The notes beneath the pieces were generated by a model. It did no database searches. It was not told the DNA's origin and saw only the letters and a list, made by a program, of their open reading frames with translations. Below are positions 29,347 through 38,366 of a stretch of DNA of 64,000 bases, piece after piece. The stretch is from Lactobacillus sp. LL6. GTDB lineage: Bacteria; Bacillota; Bacilli; Lactobacillales; Lactobacillaceae. The stretch spans positions 372,001-436,000 of the forward strand of contig NZ_VLLR01000001.1 in NCBI RefSeq assembly GCF_007570935.1, written 5' to 3'. The first letter of the stretch is position 1. Each line of letters opens with the position of its first letter. Both the position numbers and the translations under genes were made by a program.

Positions 29347-29562
29347 ATGGCAGAAGTTATTAAAACTGCATTGTTGGACCGTCACATGAAGGAAGTTTTT
29401 GACTGGAGTGATTCAGATATGCCAGTTAGAGATGCACTTTGGGACTACTTTATGGAAAAGAATGGTAGAGATACCATGAAGACGGAGGAAGATATGCTTC
29501 CATTTTTAAAGGACTCCGATGAAAAGATCGAGGCCTTTGTCGACGAAAATCTTAAGAAGTAA
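29347..29562 (+). CDS. Small acidic conserved-looking protein, unknown function
   Basis: The 71-residue frame starts at ATG 29347 after TAGGAGG. It is acidic ([34 protein letters not shown]) with probable helices and no membrane span. Codon use matches well-expressed genes and it has its own promoter and downstream hairpins, so expression is likely high. I do not recognise a family. Confidence 0.75.
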   Translation: MAEVIKTALLDRHMKEVFDWSDSDMPVRDALWDYFMEKNGRDTMKTEEDMLPFLKDSDEKIEAFVDENLKK

Positions 29563-29593
29563 TTTCCGACTAAAAAACAATGTTCTACGCACA

Positions 29594-29650
29594 GTGGTCA
29601 CGCATGTTTGACCACCAAAAAGGCAGCTGCTTCTCCGGTAGCTGTCTTTT
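29594..29650 (+). terminator. Tandem hairpins ending the small gene transcript
   Basis: The first stem is GTGGTCA/TGACCAC (29594-29600 and 29609-29615). The second, GGCAGCTGC (29622-29630) with GTAGCTGTC (29638-29646), has two G.U pairs and a short TTTT tail. Confidence 0.65.
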
Positions 29651-29704
29651 AATTGCATAAAAGATACTTTTTTGGTACAATAGCGGGAGTTTGGAAGTGA
29701 GATT

Positions 29705-29854
29705 ATGGCAGTAAAAAAAGCAGCATTAGCCTGCACTGAATGCGGGTCACGCAATTATTCAATTACCGCAAGTAACAATCGCACTCAGCGACTTGAATTA
29801 AGAAAATTTTGTAAACACTGTGGTAAAATGACTTTGCATAAGGAAACGAGGTAA
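29705..29854 (+). CDS. rpmG: 50S ribosomal protein L33, zinc type
   Basis: A 49-residue frame starts [19 protein letters not shown] and has four cysteines (CTEC and CKHC), the zinc-binding L33 form. It begins just upstream of secE, as in Bacillus and other Firmicutes. Other L33 paralogues, if any, are elsewhere. Confidence 0.95.
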   Translation: MAVKKAALACTECGSRNYSITASNNRTQRLELRKFCKHCGKMTLHKETR

Positions 29855-29860
29855 AAGTAG

Positions 29861-30031
29861 ATGATTAAGTTTTTTAAGGGTGTTGTTCAAGAAATGAAAG
29901 AAGTAACTTGGCCAACAGCTAAACAAAACCGTCATGATACTGGTATTGTTATCATATCTTCAGTCTTATTCGCTGCATATTTAGGTGCACTTGACTGGGC
30001 ATTCAGTGCTTTGACTCAAGTAGTTATGTAA
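29861..30031 (+). CDS. secE: Protein translocase subunit SecE
   Basis: The 56-residue protein has the amphipathic helix with the family motif MKEVTWPTAKQ followed by one membrane span (residues about 28-50). Single-span SecE is the Gram-positive form and clamps SecY. It starts six bases after rpmG. Confidence 0.94.
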   Translation: MIKFFKGVVQEMKEVTWPTAKQNRHDTGIVIISSVLFAAYLGALDWAFSALTQVVM

Positions 30032-30057
30032 TATTGATGACAAATTGCGCTAATGCA

Positions 30058-30066
30058 TGGTATACT
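30058..30066 (+). promoter_or_regulatory. Extended -10 promoter upstream of nusG
   Basis: TGGTATACT matches the TGnTATAAT pattern with one mismatch, in the secE-nusG gap. A clear -35 is absent. Confidence 0.5.
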
Positions 30067-30088
30067 TTAATCATAAAGAAGAAAAGGG

Positions 30089-30107
30089 CCTCTCGTGAGG
30101 TTTTTTT
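30089..30107 (+). terminator. Short hairpin with T7 ahead of nusG
   Basis: CCTC (30089-30092), loop TCGT, GAGG (30097-30100) and seven T. The stem is only four base pairs, so it may be a weak terminator or attenuator between secE and nusG. Confidence 0.5.
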
Positions 30108-30136
30108 GTTTGCCAATTTTTAAGGAGAATTTTATT

Positions 30137-30688
30137 ATGGTCGAAACTACACAAAAAAAATGGTACGTTTTGCACACTTATTCAGGTTATGAGGACAAGG
30201 TTAAATCTGACCTTTTGTCACGTGCACAAAGTATGGGTATGCAAGATTACATCTTCCGTGTGATGGTTCCAGAAGAAGAAAAAGTAGAAACTGTTCGCGG
30301 TAAAAAGCAAGAAGTGGAAGAAAAAATCTTTCCAGGTTATGTTTTAGTAGAAATGGTAATGACTGATGAAAGTTGGTTTATTGTAAGAAACACTCCTAAC
30401 GTAACTGGATTTGTCGGTTCACATGGTGGTGGTTCTAAGCCATCTCCACTTCTTGAAGAAGAAGTTAATCGTTTATTGAAGAATCAGGGTCAACCTGCAA
30501 AAGAAGAATTGCCAGATTATGAAATTGATGAAACAGTAACCATTACTGATGGACCATTTGAAGATATGGTTGGTAAAATTACTGATATTCAACCAGATAA
30601 ACATAAGCTCTATGTTTCAGTAGATATGTTTGGAAGAGCAACTACTGCAGAACTTGATTATGATCAAGTCAAGAAATTTGAAAACTAA
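30137..30688 (+). CDS. nusG: Transcription termination/antitermination factor NusG
   Basis: The 183-residue protein has the NGN domain (KKWYVLHTYSGYEDKVK, FPGYVLVEM, and RNTPNVTGFVG) followed by a KOW domain (DETVTITDGPFEDMVGKI). It binds RNA polymerase and modulates pausing. ATG 30137 follows TAAGGAG; a longer frame from 30095 would start inside the upstream hairpin. Confidence 0.97.
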   Translation: MVETTQKKWYVLHTYSGYEDKVKSDLLSRAQSMGMQDYIFRVMVPEEEKVETVRGKKQEVEEKIFPGYVLVEMVMTDESWFIVRNTPNVTGFVGSHGGGSKPSPLLEEEVNRLLKNQGQPAKEELPDYEIDETVTITDGPFEDMVGKITDIQPDKHKLYVSVDMFGRATTAELDYDQVKKFEN

Positions 30689-30698
30689 TAAAAAAATA

Positions 30699-30790
30699 TT
30701 GTAATTGCGGTTAAACGATGGTAACATACATAAAGTACTTATTATTGTGGGAGGAGGAGTAGGTAACTTCTCCATTTTAACCGCATCACG
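30699..30790 (+). promoter_or_regulatory. Promoter and structured leader of rplK
   Basis: TTGTAA (30699-30704) and TAACAT (30722-30727) are 17 bases apart. Downstream, GGAGGAG (30753-30759) pairs with CTTCTCC (30767-30773) beside GTGGGAG, a sequence also present in the rplA leader. In addition GCGGTTAAA (30707-30715) and TTTAACCGC further on form an inverted repeat usable only in readthrough RNA. The shared GTGGGAG suggests an L1-binding mimic; that is inference. Confidence 0.5.
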
Positions 30791-30810
30791 GAATCAAGGA
30801 GGTTTTGACC

Positions 30811-31236
30811 GTGGCAAAAAAAGTTATTAACGTTGTTAAATTACAAATCCCAGCTGGTGCTGCAACCCCTGCACCTCCAGTTGGTCCAGCTTTGGGTCAA
30901 GCAGGTATTAACATTGTAGGTTTTACTAAGGACTTCAATGCTAGAACCGCTGACCAAAAGGGTATGATTATTCCTGTAGTCATCACTGTATATGAAGATC
31001 GTTCATTCGAATTCATTACTAAGACTCCACCAGCTCCAGTGCTTCTTAAGCAAGCTGCTAAGATTCAAAAGGCTTCTGGTGAACCTAACACCAAGAAGGT
31101 TGGTAAGGTAACCAAAGACCAAGTTAAGGAAATTGCCGAGACTAAGATGAAGGACCTTAACGCTGCTGATATTGAAGCTGCTATGCGCATGGTTGAAGGT
31201 ACCGCTAGAAGTATGGGTATCGAAGTCGAAGACTAA
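30811..31236 (+). CDS. rplK: 50S ribosomal protein L11
   Basis: The 141-residue L11 starts at GTG 30811, eight bases after AAGGAGG; the earlier in-frame TTG 30805 is too close to that box. It has the N-terminal [25 protein letters not shown] and C-terminal rRNA-binding domain. L11 forms the GTPase-associated centre with L10-L12. Confidence 0.97.
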   Translation: MAKKVINVVKLQIPAGAATPAPPVGPALGQAGINIVGFTKDFNARTADQKGMIIPVVITVYEDRSFEFITKTPPAPVLLKQAAKIQKASGEPNTKKVGKVTKDQVKEIAETKMKDLNAADIEAAMRMVEGTARSMGIEVED

Positions 31237-31259
31237 TCCTGTTATTTTTAATAATATTA

Positions 31260-31294
31260 GGTGGGAGAGCTACAGAGAAAGCTCGTTTGACCAC
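31260..31294 (+). promoter_or_regulatory. Putative L1-binding leader hairpin before rplA
   Basis: GTGG (31261-31264) pairs with CCAC (31291-31294), and GAGCT (31267-31271) with AGCTC (31280-31284), leaving a purine-rich asymmetric internal loop. L1 represses its own mRNA in several bacteria by binding a copy of its 23S rRNA site with this general form. The ribosome site AAGGAGG follows closely. Confidence 0.5.
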
Positions 31295-31314
31295 AGGTAT
31301 AAGGAGGAAATCAC

Positions 31315-32007
31315 ATGCCAAAGCATGGTAAGAAATATTTAGAAGCTGCTAAGAAAGTTGATCCAAACAAGTTATACTCAGTAAAAGAAGCTATGGAACT
31401 TGTTAAGGAAACTTCATATGCAAACTTTGATGCTTCAGTTGAAGTATCATACAACTTAAGTGTTGACCCTAAGCAAGCTGATCAACAAATTCGTGGTTCA
31501 CTTGTTTTACCTAATGGTACTGGTAAGACCCAAAAGGTTATCGTATTTGCTGAAGGTCCTCAAGCAGAACAAGCTAAAGCAGCAGGTGCTGACGAAGTTG
31601 GTTCTGACGAATTAGTAGAAAAAGTTCAAAACGGTTACTTGGACTTTGACGTTGTTGTTGCAACCCCTATGATGATGGCTAAGGTTGGTCGTTTAGGTCG
31701 TATTCTTGGACCTAAAGGTTTGATGCCAAACCCTAAGACTGGCACTGTAACTATGGACATCGAAAAGGCTGTTAAGAACGTTAAGGCTGGTCAAGTAGAA
31801 TACCGTGTTGACCGTCAAGCAGCTATTCATACTGCTATCGGTAAGGTATCATTTACTGAAGAACAATTAACTGAAAACTTTGACGCTTTACGTGACGTAA
31901 TTTTACGTGCACGTCCTGCATCAGCTAAGGGTCAATACATTAAGAGTGTTGCCGTTGCTGCAACATTTGGCCCAGGGATCAAGCTTGATCCATTAAACTT
32001 GGACTAA
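31315..32007 (+). CDS. rplA: 50S ribosomal protein L1
   Basis: The 230-residue L1 has the two-domain pattern with the family signature near [23 protein letters not shown]1 forms the mobile stalk that helps deacylated tRNA leave and is commonly the translational repressor of the rplK-rplA mRNA. A strong terminator follows. Confidence 0.98.
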   Translation: MPKHGKKYLEAAKKVDPNKLYSVKEAMELVKETSYANFDASVEVSYNLSVDPKQADQQIRGSLVLPNGTGKTQKVIVFAEGPQAEQAKAAGADEVGSDELVEKVQNGYLDFDVVVATPMMMAKVGRLGRILGPKGLMPNPKTGTVTMDIEKAVKNVKAGQVEYRVDRQAAIHTAIGKVSFTEEQLTENFDALRDVILRARPASAKGQYIKSVAVAATFGPGIKLDPLNLD

Positions 32008-32026
32008 TTTATAAATTAGACTTTAC

Positions 32027-32060
32027 AAAGCGCCTCGCAATGTTGCGAGACGCTTTTTTT
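32027..32060 (+). terminator. Intrinsic terminator after rplA
   Basis: AAAGCG-CTCGCA pairs with TGCGAG-CGCTTT across one mismatch, loop ATGT, followed by T7. Confidence 0.88.
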
Positions 32061-32103
32061 ATATGTTATCATTAGGTGATTTAAGCACTATAAGGAGAAA
32101 GAT

Positions 32104-32976
32104 ATGCATAAACATCTCTTGAAAAGGATATTATTTCCGTTGTTGTTTGTCCTATTATTTTTAACAGGATGTAGAAATAATAATAGTTCTAAAATTACAA
32201 TTGTTGGCTCAAGTGCAATGCAACTTTTGGCTGAGCAGGCTGGCAATGATTATCGTTTAGCCCATCCTGATAGTAATATTGTGGTCCAAGGTGGAGGATC
32301 TGGTACAGGTCTTAGTCAAGTTCAGGCAGGAGCCGTTGAAATTGGTACTTCTGATGTTTATGCTGAGACTCAAAAAGGAATAGATGCTAAAAAATTACAA
32401 GATTATCAAATTGCTGTAGTAGGTATTGTTCCAATCGCTAATAAAAATGTTGGTGTCAAAAATCTTTCAATGAAACAATTAAGTGATATTTTTACAGGAA
32501 AAATTACCAATTGGAAACAAGTTGGCGGAAAAAATGAAAATATTACTGTGATTAATAGATCAAAGGGTAGTGGAACTAGAACTACTTTTGAAGATATAGT
32601 TTTAAAAGGCAAAAAATCAGTCAGATCTCAAGAACAAGATTCTAATGGTACAGTTAAAAAAATCGTTAGTTCTACTCCAGGAACCATTAGCTATATCTCA
32701 CTGCCATATGCTAATGATAAGCATATTCAAAAATTAAGTCTTAATCATGTTCAAGCAACTAACAAGAATATAACAACTAATAAATGGCAATTATGGTCAT
32801 ATGAACATATGTACACTAAAGGAAAGCCTAATAAAGCAACTTCAAACTTTATTAAGTATATGTTAGGTAAAAAAGTTCAAAAGGATTTAGTTCCTAAAAT
32901 CGGCTATTTAAGTATTAATGATATGAAAGTGGTCCGTGATAGTAATAATAGAGTGACAACGATAAGGAAGAATTAA
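32104..32976 (+). CDS. pstS: Phosphate-binding lipoprotein PstS
   Basis: The 290-residue protein has a lipoprotein signal peptide with lipobox LTGC (Cys near residue 23) and phosphate-binding loops GSSAMQLL, GGGSGTGLSQ and RSKGSGTRTTF. It captures inorganic phosphate outside the membrane for PstCAB. It begins the pst operon after a terminator; pstC starts at its last base. No Pho box or phoPR pair is next to it. Confidence 0.95.
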   Translation: MHKHLLKRILFPLLFVLLFLTGCRNNNSSKITIVGSSAMQLLAEQAGNDYRLAHPDSNIVVQGGGSGTGLSQVQAGAVEIGTSDVYAETQKGIDAKKLQDYQIAVVGIVPIANKNVGVKNLSMKQLSDIFTGKITNWKQVGGKNENITVINRSKGSGTRTTFEDIVLKGKKSVRSQEQDSNGTVKKIVSSTPGTISYISLPYANDKHIQKLSLNHVQATNKNITTNKWQLWSYEHMYTKGKPNKATSNFIKYMLGKKVQKDLVPKIGYLSINDMKVVRDSNNRVTTIRKN

Positions 32977-33974
32977 TGAGTAAAAGAAAAGATAGGTTAA
33001 AAGATATTGTTAACCAAGCAATTGCTGATCAAGAGGTTCCTCACGTTAAACTTAAAAAAATGGGACCGACTAGTGTTGATATTGAAAAATTAACTAGACC
33101 CTCAAAAGAAACTAGGCAAGAATATTGGGGTAAAGGATTAACTTATTTTGCAATTGGATTAATTATTGTTTTAGTAGTTTCAATTATTGGATTTGTAGGT
33201 ATTCATGGATTAGCAACCTTTATTAAGGATCATGTAAATGTTTTTCACTTTTTGACATCTACTGACTGGGATCCAAGTGATGGTAAAAATCATGTTGGAG
33301 CTGCGGCTATGATTGTGACTTCATTTGCAGTTACTCTTTTATCTGCTTTAGTTGCCACACCATTTGCTATTGCAGTAGCCCTTTTTATGACCGAATATAC
33401 TTCTAAAAAGGGTGCTAAATTCCTACAATCTGTTATGGAACTTTTAGTAGGTATCCCATCTGTTGTATATGGTTTCTTAGGGTTAACAATTATTGTTCCC
33501 GTAATTAGAAATCTTTTTGGCGGAACTGGATTTGGTATCTTAGCAGCTACCTTAGTATTATTTGTTATGGTACTTCCTACTATCACTTCTTTAACTGTTG
33601 ATAGTTTAAATGCAGTTCCTTCACATTTTAGAAAAGCTTCAGCAGCTTTAGGAGCCACTCATTGGCAAACAATTTCTAAAGTTATATTGCCTGTTGCTAC
33701 CCCAAGAATTTTGACTGCAGTAATTTTTGGAATGGCCAGAGCATTTGGTGAGGCATTAGCTGTACAAATGGTTATTGGTAATGCTGTATTAATGCCTTAT
33801 AACTTAGTTAGTCCATCAGCAACATTAACTAGTCAATTGACCAGCCAGATGGGAAATACAGTTATGGGAACGTTGCCTAACAATGCATTATGGTCATTGG
33901 CATTACTTCTTTTGATAATGTCATTGGTATTTAATTTCCTAGTGCGTTTAGTTGGAAAGAAAGGGCAAAAATAG
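32976..33974 (+). CDS. pstC: Phosphate ABC transporter permease PstC
   Basis: The 332-residue permease has a cytoplasmic N-terminal extension of about 45 residues, then six spans. The EAA-type coupling loop is visible in FRKASAALGATHWQTISKVILP. It pairs with PstA. The ATG overlaps the pstS stop (TAATG), and pstA follows with no gap. Confidence 0.96.
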   Translation: MSKRKDRLKDIVNQAIADQEVPHVKLKKMGPTSVDIEKLTRPSKETRQEYWGKGLTYFAIGLIIVLVVSIIGFVGIHGLATFIKDHVNVFHFLTSTDWDPSDGKNHVGAAAMIVTSFAVTLLSALVATPFAIAVALFMTEYTSKKGAKFLQSVMELLVGIPSVVYGFLGLTIIVPVIRNLFGGTGFGILAATLVLFVMVLPTITSLTVDSLNAVPSHFRKASAALGATHWQTISKVILPVATPRILTAVIFGMARAFGEALAVQMVIGNAVLMPYNLVSPSATLTSQLTSQMGNTVMGTLPNNALWSLALLLLIMSLVFNFLVRLVGKKGQK

Positions 33975-34862
33975 ATGAAAGCAAAAAGAAACGATAAAAT
34001 TGCTACAATAGTAATTCATATCTTAGTAGCAATAGTTGTTTTAATTCTTGTTGGGATCTTAGGAAATATATTAGTTACAGGTGTTCCACATTTATCATGG
34101 CATTTTTTAACTTCAGAAGCTTCCTCATACCAAGCCGGTGGAGGTGTAAGAGATCAGCTTTTTAATTCATTGTATTTATTAGTCTTAACAACTATAATTT
34201 CTCTTCCAATTGCTTTAGGTGCTGCAATTTATTTAGCTGAATATGCCAAAGATAATTGGATCACAAACTTAATTAGAACTACAATTGAAATTTTGAGTTC
34301 ATTACCATCAATTGTTGTGGGTTTATTTGGATATTTATTATTTGTAGTTCAATTTGGTTTTGGTTTCTCTATTATTTCTGGTGCTTTAGCTTTAACATTT
34401 TTTAATTTACCGATTTTAACTAGTAATATTGAACAAGCTCTTAAAGGTGTTCCTCAGTCACAACGTGAAGCTGGGCTTGCATTAGGTTTATCAAATTGGA
34501 AAACCATTCGTGGGATTGTTTTACCGGCTGCACTTCCTGGAATTTTAACTGGACTCATTTTAAGTGCAGGTCGAATTTTTGGAGAAGCTGCAGCTTTGAT
34601 TTATACCGCAGGTCAAAGTGGGTCTACCATTGATTATTCAAATTGGAATCCTTTTAGTCCGACTAGCTTTTTAAATGTAATGCGTCCGGCAGAAACTTTA
34701 GCTGTCCATATTTGGAAAGTAAATACTGAAGGAATTGTATCAGATGCAACTATTGTATCAGCAGCAACTTCAGCTCTTTTAGTAATTGTAGTAATTATAT
34801 TTAATCTTGGCGCACGTTTCTTGGGGAATAAATTATACAAGAAGCTCACAGCGGCTAAGTAA
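33975..34862 (+). CDS. pstA: Phosphate ABC transporter permease PstA
   Basis: The 295-residue permease has six spans and the coupling loop QREAGLALGLSNWKTIRGIVLPAALPGI. With PstC it forms the membrane channel. It abuts pstC directly. Confidence 0.96.
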   Translation: MKAKRNDKIATIVIHILVAIVVLILVGILGNILVTGVPHLSWHFLTSEASSYQAGGGVRDQLFNSLYLLVLTTIISLPIALGAAIYLAEYAKDNWITNLIRTTIEILSSLPSIVVGLFGYLLFVVQFGFGFSIISGALALTFFNLPILTSNIEQALKGVPQSQREAGLALGLSNWKTIRGIVLPAALPGILTGLILSAGRIFGEAAALIYTAGQSGSTIDYSNWNPFSPTSFLNVMRPAETLAVHIWKVNTEGIVSDATIVSAATSALLVIVVIIFNLGARFLGNKLYKKLTAAK

Positions 34863-34871
34863 GGTGGTTTT

Positions 34872-35669
34872 ATGGAAAATTTAGATCAACCGAGTTTTAT
34901 TAAAACTTTCCCTAAAGATGAATTGGCTCTTTCAACTGAAAATTTAAGTGTTTTGTATGGAGGAACTGTACAAAAACTATTTGATGCTAGTTTAAGTTTT
35001 AAAAAGAATACTATAACGGCTTTGATAGGTGCTTCAGGTTCGGGAAAATCAACATTTTTGCGTTCAATTAATCGCATGAATGATAAAGTTGCCACAATTA
35101 ATGGCAAAATTATGTTTCATGGATTAGATGTTAATAAAGCGAATATTAATGTTTATGAATTGCGTAAAAATATTGGGATGGTTTTTCAACGTCCAAATCC
35201 GTTCCCAAAATCAATTAGAGAAAATATTACCTATGCTTTAAAAGCTGATGGGGAAAAAGATACTAAAAAATTAGATAGAGTAGTTGAAGAAAGTTTACGT
35301 GCAGCGGCTCTTTGGGATGAAGTAAAAGATAAGCTTGATAAAAGTGCGTTAGCTCTTTCAGGAGGCCAACAGCAAAGATTATGTATTGCTAGAGCTTTAG
35401 CGGTAAAACCAGAAATATTATTGTTAGATGAACCTGCAAGTGCACTGGATCCAGTGTCAACTTCTAAACTTGAAGATACTCTCAAACAGCTCCGAAGCGA
35501 ATATACTATGATTATGGTCACTCATAATATGCAACAAGCATCTAGAATAAGTGATTATACGGCATTTTTCCATTTAGGGCATGTAATGGAGTATGATACA
35601 ACTGCAAACATTTTTACTAATCCTAAAGGAAAAATTACAGAAGAGTATATTCAAGGTAGTTTTGGTTAA
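34872..35669 (+). CDS. pstB1: Phosphate ABC transporter ATPase PstB (first copy)
   Basis: The 265-residue ATPase shows Walker [20 protein letters not shown], signature LSGGQQQR and Walker [12 protein letters not shown]. It is followed immediately by a second PstB. Tandem pstB genes are common in lactobacilli and streptococci, with the two subunits possibly forming a heterodimer. The N-terminus is about 15 residues longer than that of the second copy. Confidence 0.95.
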   Translation: MENLDQPSFIKTFPKDELALSTENLSVLYGGTVQKLFDASLSFKKNTITALIGASGSGKSTFLRSINRMNDKVATINGKIMFHGLDVNKANINVYELRKNIGMVFQRPNPFPKSIRENITYALKADGEKDTKKLDRVVEESLRAAALWDEVKDKLDKSALALSGGQQQRLCIARALAVKPEILLLDEPASALDPVSTSKLEDTLKQLRSEYTMIMVTHNMQQASRISDYTAFFHLGHVMEYDTTANIFTNPKGKITEEYIQGSFG

Positions 35670-35679
35670 AGGAAAAAGT

Positions 35680-36435
35680 ATGAAAGAAATTATTACTGCC
35701 AAAGATGTTAAATTAAGTTATGGTGATTATGAAGCACTTCATGGAATAAGTTTGGATTTTCATGAAAAAGAGTTAACTGCCTTAATTGGTCCATCAGGAT
35801 GTGGAAAATCTACTTTTTTGCGGTGTTTAAACCGTATGAATGATGATATTGAGAATATCAAAATTACTGGTGAGATTGATTTTGAAGGACAAAATATTTA
35901 TAGTCCCAAAATGGATTTAGTAAAGCTTAGAAAAGAGGTAGGGATGGTTTTTCAGCAGCCAACCCCATTCCCTTTTTCAGTTTATGACAATGTGGCTTAT
36001 GGCTTAAAAATTGCGGGAATCAAAGATAAAAATTTGATTGACCAACGTGTTGAAGAAAGTTTGAAACAAGCTGCAATTTGGAAAGAAACTAAGGACAATT
36101 TGAATAGAAATGCTCAAGCTTTTTCAGGAGGCCAGCAGCAACGTATTTGTATTGCTAGAGCTTTAGCAATTAGACCTAAAGTTGTTTTGCTTGATGAACC
36201 AACTAGTGCACTTGATCCAATTTCAAGTAGTGAAATTGAAGAAACACTTATGGATTTAAAGCGTAAATATACTTTTATTATGGTTACACACAACTTGCAG
36301 CAAGCGGGGCGTATTTCTGATCAAACCGCCTTTTTAATGAATGGTAATTTAGTTGAAGCGGGTCCAACTGAAGAAATGTTCTTAGCACCTAAAAAGCAAA
36401 TTACTAGTGATTACCTTAATGGTCGTTTTGGTTAA
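35680..36435 (+). CDS. pstB2: Phosphate ABC transporter ATPase PstB (second copy)
   Basis: The 251-residue ATPase has Walker [20 protein letters not shown], signature FSGGQQQR (Phe in place of Leu) and Walker [14 protein letters not shown] 35680 follows AAAGGAAA, ten bases past pstB1; a longer frame would begin inside pstB1. Confidence 0.95.
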   Translation: MKEIITAKDVKLSYGDYEALHGISLDFHEKELTALIGPSGCGKSTFLRCLNRMNDDIENIKITGEIDFEGQNIYSPKMDLVKLRKEVGMVFQQPTPFPFSVYDNVAYGLKIAGIKDKNLIDQRVEESLKQAAIWKETKDNLNRNAQAFSGGQQQRICIARALAIRPKVVLLDEPTSALDPISSSEIEETLMDLKRKYTFIMVTHNLQQAGRISDQTAFLMNGNLVEAGPTEEMFLAPKKQITSDYLNGRFG

Positions 36436-36450
36436 ATGTGAGGTAAAAAG

Positions 36451-37128
36451 ATGCACGAAATATTTTTAGATGAATTAAAAAAGTTGAATACGCAATTTAT
36501 GGAAATGGGAGTTTTTGTAAATGATCAAATTGATCATGCCACTCGCGCATTTGTAGATCATGATAAAAAAACAGCCCAATCTATGGTGGATAATGAGGAA
36601 AAAATTCCGCAAGAATCTCTTGATATTCAAAAAAAGGCTTTAAAATTAATGGCTCTTCAACAGCCTGTAGCAACGGATTTTAGAGTGGTAATTAGTATTT
36701 TGAAGGCTACTACTGATTTAGAGAGAATTGGTGAAAATGCAATGAGTATTGCTTTAGAAACAATTCGAGTTAAGGGAAATCCTAGAATTCCAGAAGTAGA
36801 AGAAATTATAGGTGAAATGACACATAGTGTTCGTCATATGCTTATTCAAGTTTTAACAGCATATGTTCAAGATGATGAAAAGATGGCTAAAGATGTAGCA
36901 CGCCGAGATAAAGATATTGATAAAGCTTATGTAAAAGCTCGTAAGTTGATTGTTGATGGGATTGAACAAGATCCAAGTGCAGCAATGGCTTCATCTAGTT
37001 ACTTTGTGGTAACACGTTTGCTTGAAAGAATTGGTGACCACATTGTTAATCTAGCTATGTGGGTGGTATATAAGACTACTGGGGAATTAAGTGAACTTAC
37101 TAATCCGACTGAAAGCCAAACCATATAA
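36451..37128 (+). CDS. phoU: Phosphate transport regulator PhoU
   Basis: The 225-residue all-helical protein has two PhoU repeats with the metal-binding E/DXXXD patterns (TTDLERIGENAMSIA and VTRLLERIGDHIVNLA). PhoU links Pst flux to phosphate signalling and restrains uptake. It ends the operon ahead of a bidirectional terminator. Confidence 0.96.
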   Translation: MHEIFLDELKKLNTQFMEMGVFVNDQIDHATRAFVDHDKKTAQSMVDNEEKIPQESLDIQKKALKLMALQQPVATDFRVVISILKATTDLERIGENAMSIALETIRVKGNPRIPEVEEIIGEMTHSVRHMLIQVLTAYVQDDEKMAKDVARRDKDIDKAYVKARKLIVDGIEQDPSAAMASSSYFVVTRLLERIGDHIVNLAMWVVYKTTGELSELTNPTESQTI

Positions 37129-37130
37129 AA

Positions 37131-37167
37131 AATAGGAGATTCCAGATTTTGAATCTCCTATTTTTTT
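37131..37167. terminator. Bidirectional terminator between phoU and a membrane gene
   Basis: AATAGGAGATTC (37131-37142) pairs perfectly with GAATCTCCTATT (37151-37162), with T7 on the plus strand and an A run upstream for the minus strand. Confidence 0.88.
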
Positions 37168-37541
37168 CTAGAAATTTCTTTAATGGGGAAGCAACCAGCT
37201 ATAAAAATTACAATTCCAATCAATAAAAAGGTATTATTCCTATTTATATAGGCTGCATTTGTAATGATAATTCCTGCAATGATAATACACCAGTCGCTTA
37301 ATTGAAAAAGTCGTTGTTTAGGAGCAGTTGCTAAAAGGATATTTTTAATAACAAAGCCTCCCTCAATAATAATAATTAAACTTAAGAATAGCCAGATAAA
37401 ATTAATCAAAATAGTTACTAGGTTTCCATGGGCTTCTACCATACTTTGAATACTTAAAAATAAAACAGTAATACCTAGTACTAGATAAATAATAGCTCTT
37501 AAACGATTTAAAATTTTAGTTTTTTTCTCTTGGTTTGTCAT
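37158..37541 (-). CDS. Four-span membrane protein, unknown function
   Basis: The 127-residue product begins MTNQEKKTKILNRLRA after AGGGGGA; an in-frame ATG eight codons upstream would include the ribosome site. Four hydrophobic segments are seen (about residues 17-35, 42-65, 80-100 and 105-120), and the ends are basic and cytosolic-looking. The family is not recognised. It is transcribed towards phoU and away from rplJ. Confidence 0.75.
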   Translation of the reverse strand: MTNQEKKTKILNRLRAIIYLVLGITVLFLSIQSMVEAHGNLVTILINFIWLFLSLIIIIEGGFVIKNILLATAPKQRLFQLSDWCIIIAGIIITNAAYINRNNTFLLIGIVIFIAGCFPIKEISRKK

Positions 37542-37603
37542 GTTTTGTCCCCCTGCTTCTGTCATTAATGATACAGATTTTTAGAAAAAATGTAAATTAG
37601 TTC

Positions 37604-37632
37604 TTGCATGAATTGTACCAGCCTGCTATACT
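37604..37632 (+). promoter_or_regulatory. Promoter of rplJ-rplL
   Basis: TTGCAT (37604-37609) and TATACT (37627-37632) are separated by exactly 17 bases, just before the L10 leader. Confidence 0.75.
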
Positions 37633-37639
37633 AATTAAA

Positions 37640-37748
37640 GTAAATTCTACCTAAGACTCGGGTGGCATGACGCCTCAAAATCCCGCCGAGGCCAGAAGAT
37701 GATGATGAATTTCAACTCTCTGTGTCTCTTATGGCATGGAGATTTTTT
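37640..37748 (+). promoter_or_regulatory. L10-type ribosomal protein leader with attenuator
   Basis: The leader contains the conserved-looking CCTAAGACTCGGGTGGCATGACGCC region and CCGCCGAGGC, as in the known L10 leader that binds the L10-L12 complex. It ends in TCTCTGTG (37717-37724) pairing with CATGGAGA (37735-37742, two G.U) plus TTTTTT, an intrinsic terminator that L10 binding would favour. Confidence 0.75.
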
Positions 37749-37796
37749 AATTAGGCCTTATAGAATTTATTAAAGTTTTCGTGGAGGTGAATTCGT

Positions 37797-38306
37797 TTGA
37801 GTAAAGCTGCTATTGCTGAAAAGGAAAAGCTCGTTAATGCATTTGCTGAAGAACTTAAGAATGCTAAGGCTATTTTGGTAATCAACTACTTAGGTTTAAC
37901 TGTTGAAGAAGTTACTGCTATGCGTAAGGAACTTCGTGACAACGACGTTAAGATGAAGGTTATCAAGAACACCTACTTAAGACGTGCTGCTGCTAAGGCT
38001 GGTATTGAAGGTCTTGAAGATACTTTTGTAGGACCAACTGCTGTTATCTACACTGATAACGCTGACGACATTACTGAACCTGCTCGTATTGTTTCTAAGT
38101 ACGAAGATGATTTTGATGTAATCGAAATCAAGGGTGGTATGCTTGAAGGTAAGTTGACTTCAAAAGAAGAAATCAAGGAACTTGCTTCTATCCCAGGTCG
38201 CGAAGGTTTGCTTTCAATGCTTGTTTCTGTATTGCAAGCTCCAGTACGCGACTTCGCATATGCTGTTAAAGCTGTTGCTGAATCAAAGGATGAATCAGCT
38301 GAATAA
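37797..38306 (+). CDS. rplJ: 50S ribosomal protein L10
   Basis: The 169-residue L10 starts at TTG 37797 after GTGGAGGTG. It has the rRNA-binding N-terminal domain (AKAILVINYLGLTVEEV, KNTYLRRAA) and a C-terminal helix that carries the L7/L12 dimers. It is under control of the upstream leader. Confidence 0.97.
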   Translation: MSKAAIAEKEKLVNAFAEELKNAKAILVINYLGLTVEEVTAMRKELRDNDVKMKVIKNTYLRRAAAKAGIEGLEDTFVGPTAVIYTDNADDITEPARIVSKYEDDFDVIEIKGGMLEGKLTSKEEIKELASIPGREGLLSMLVSVLQAPVRDFAYAVKAVAESKDESAE

Positions 38307-38366
38307 TTATTGATAAGTAATTATCATAACTAATATCTAAATTCTAAATTTTCGGAGGATATATAA

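Noticed and set aside
33290-33658. Minus-strand frame inside pstC
   Set aside because: Low-complexity shadow of a hydrophobic gene, without start signal or family features.
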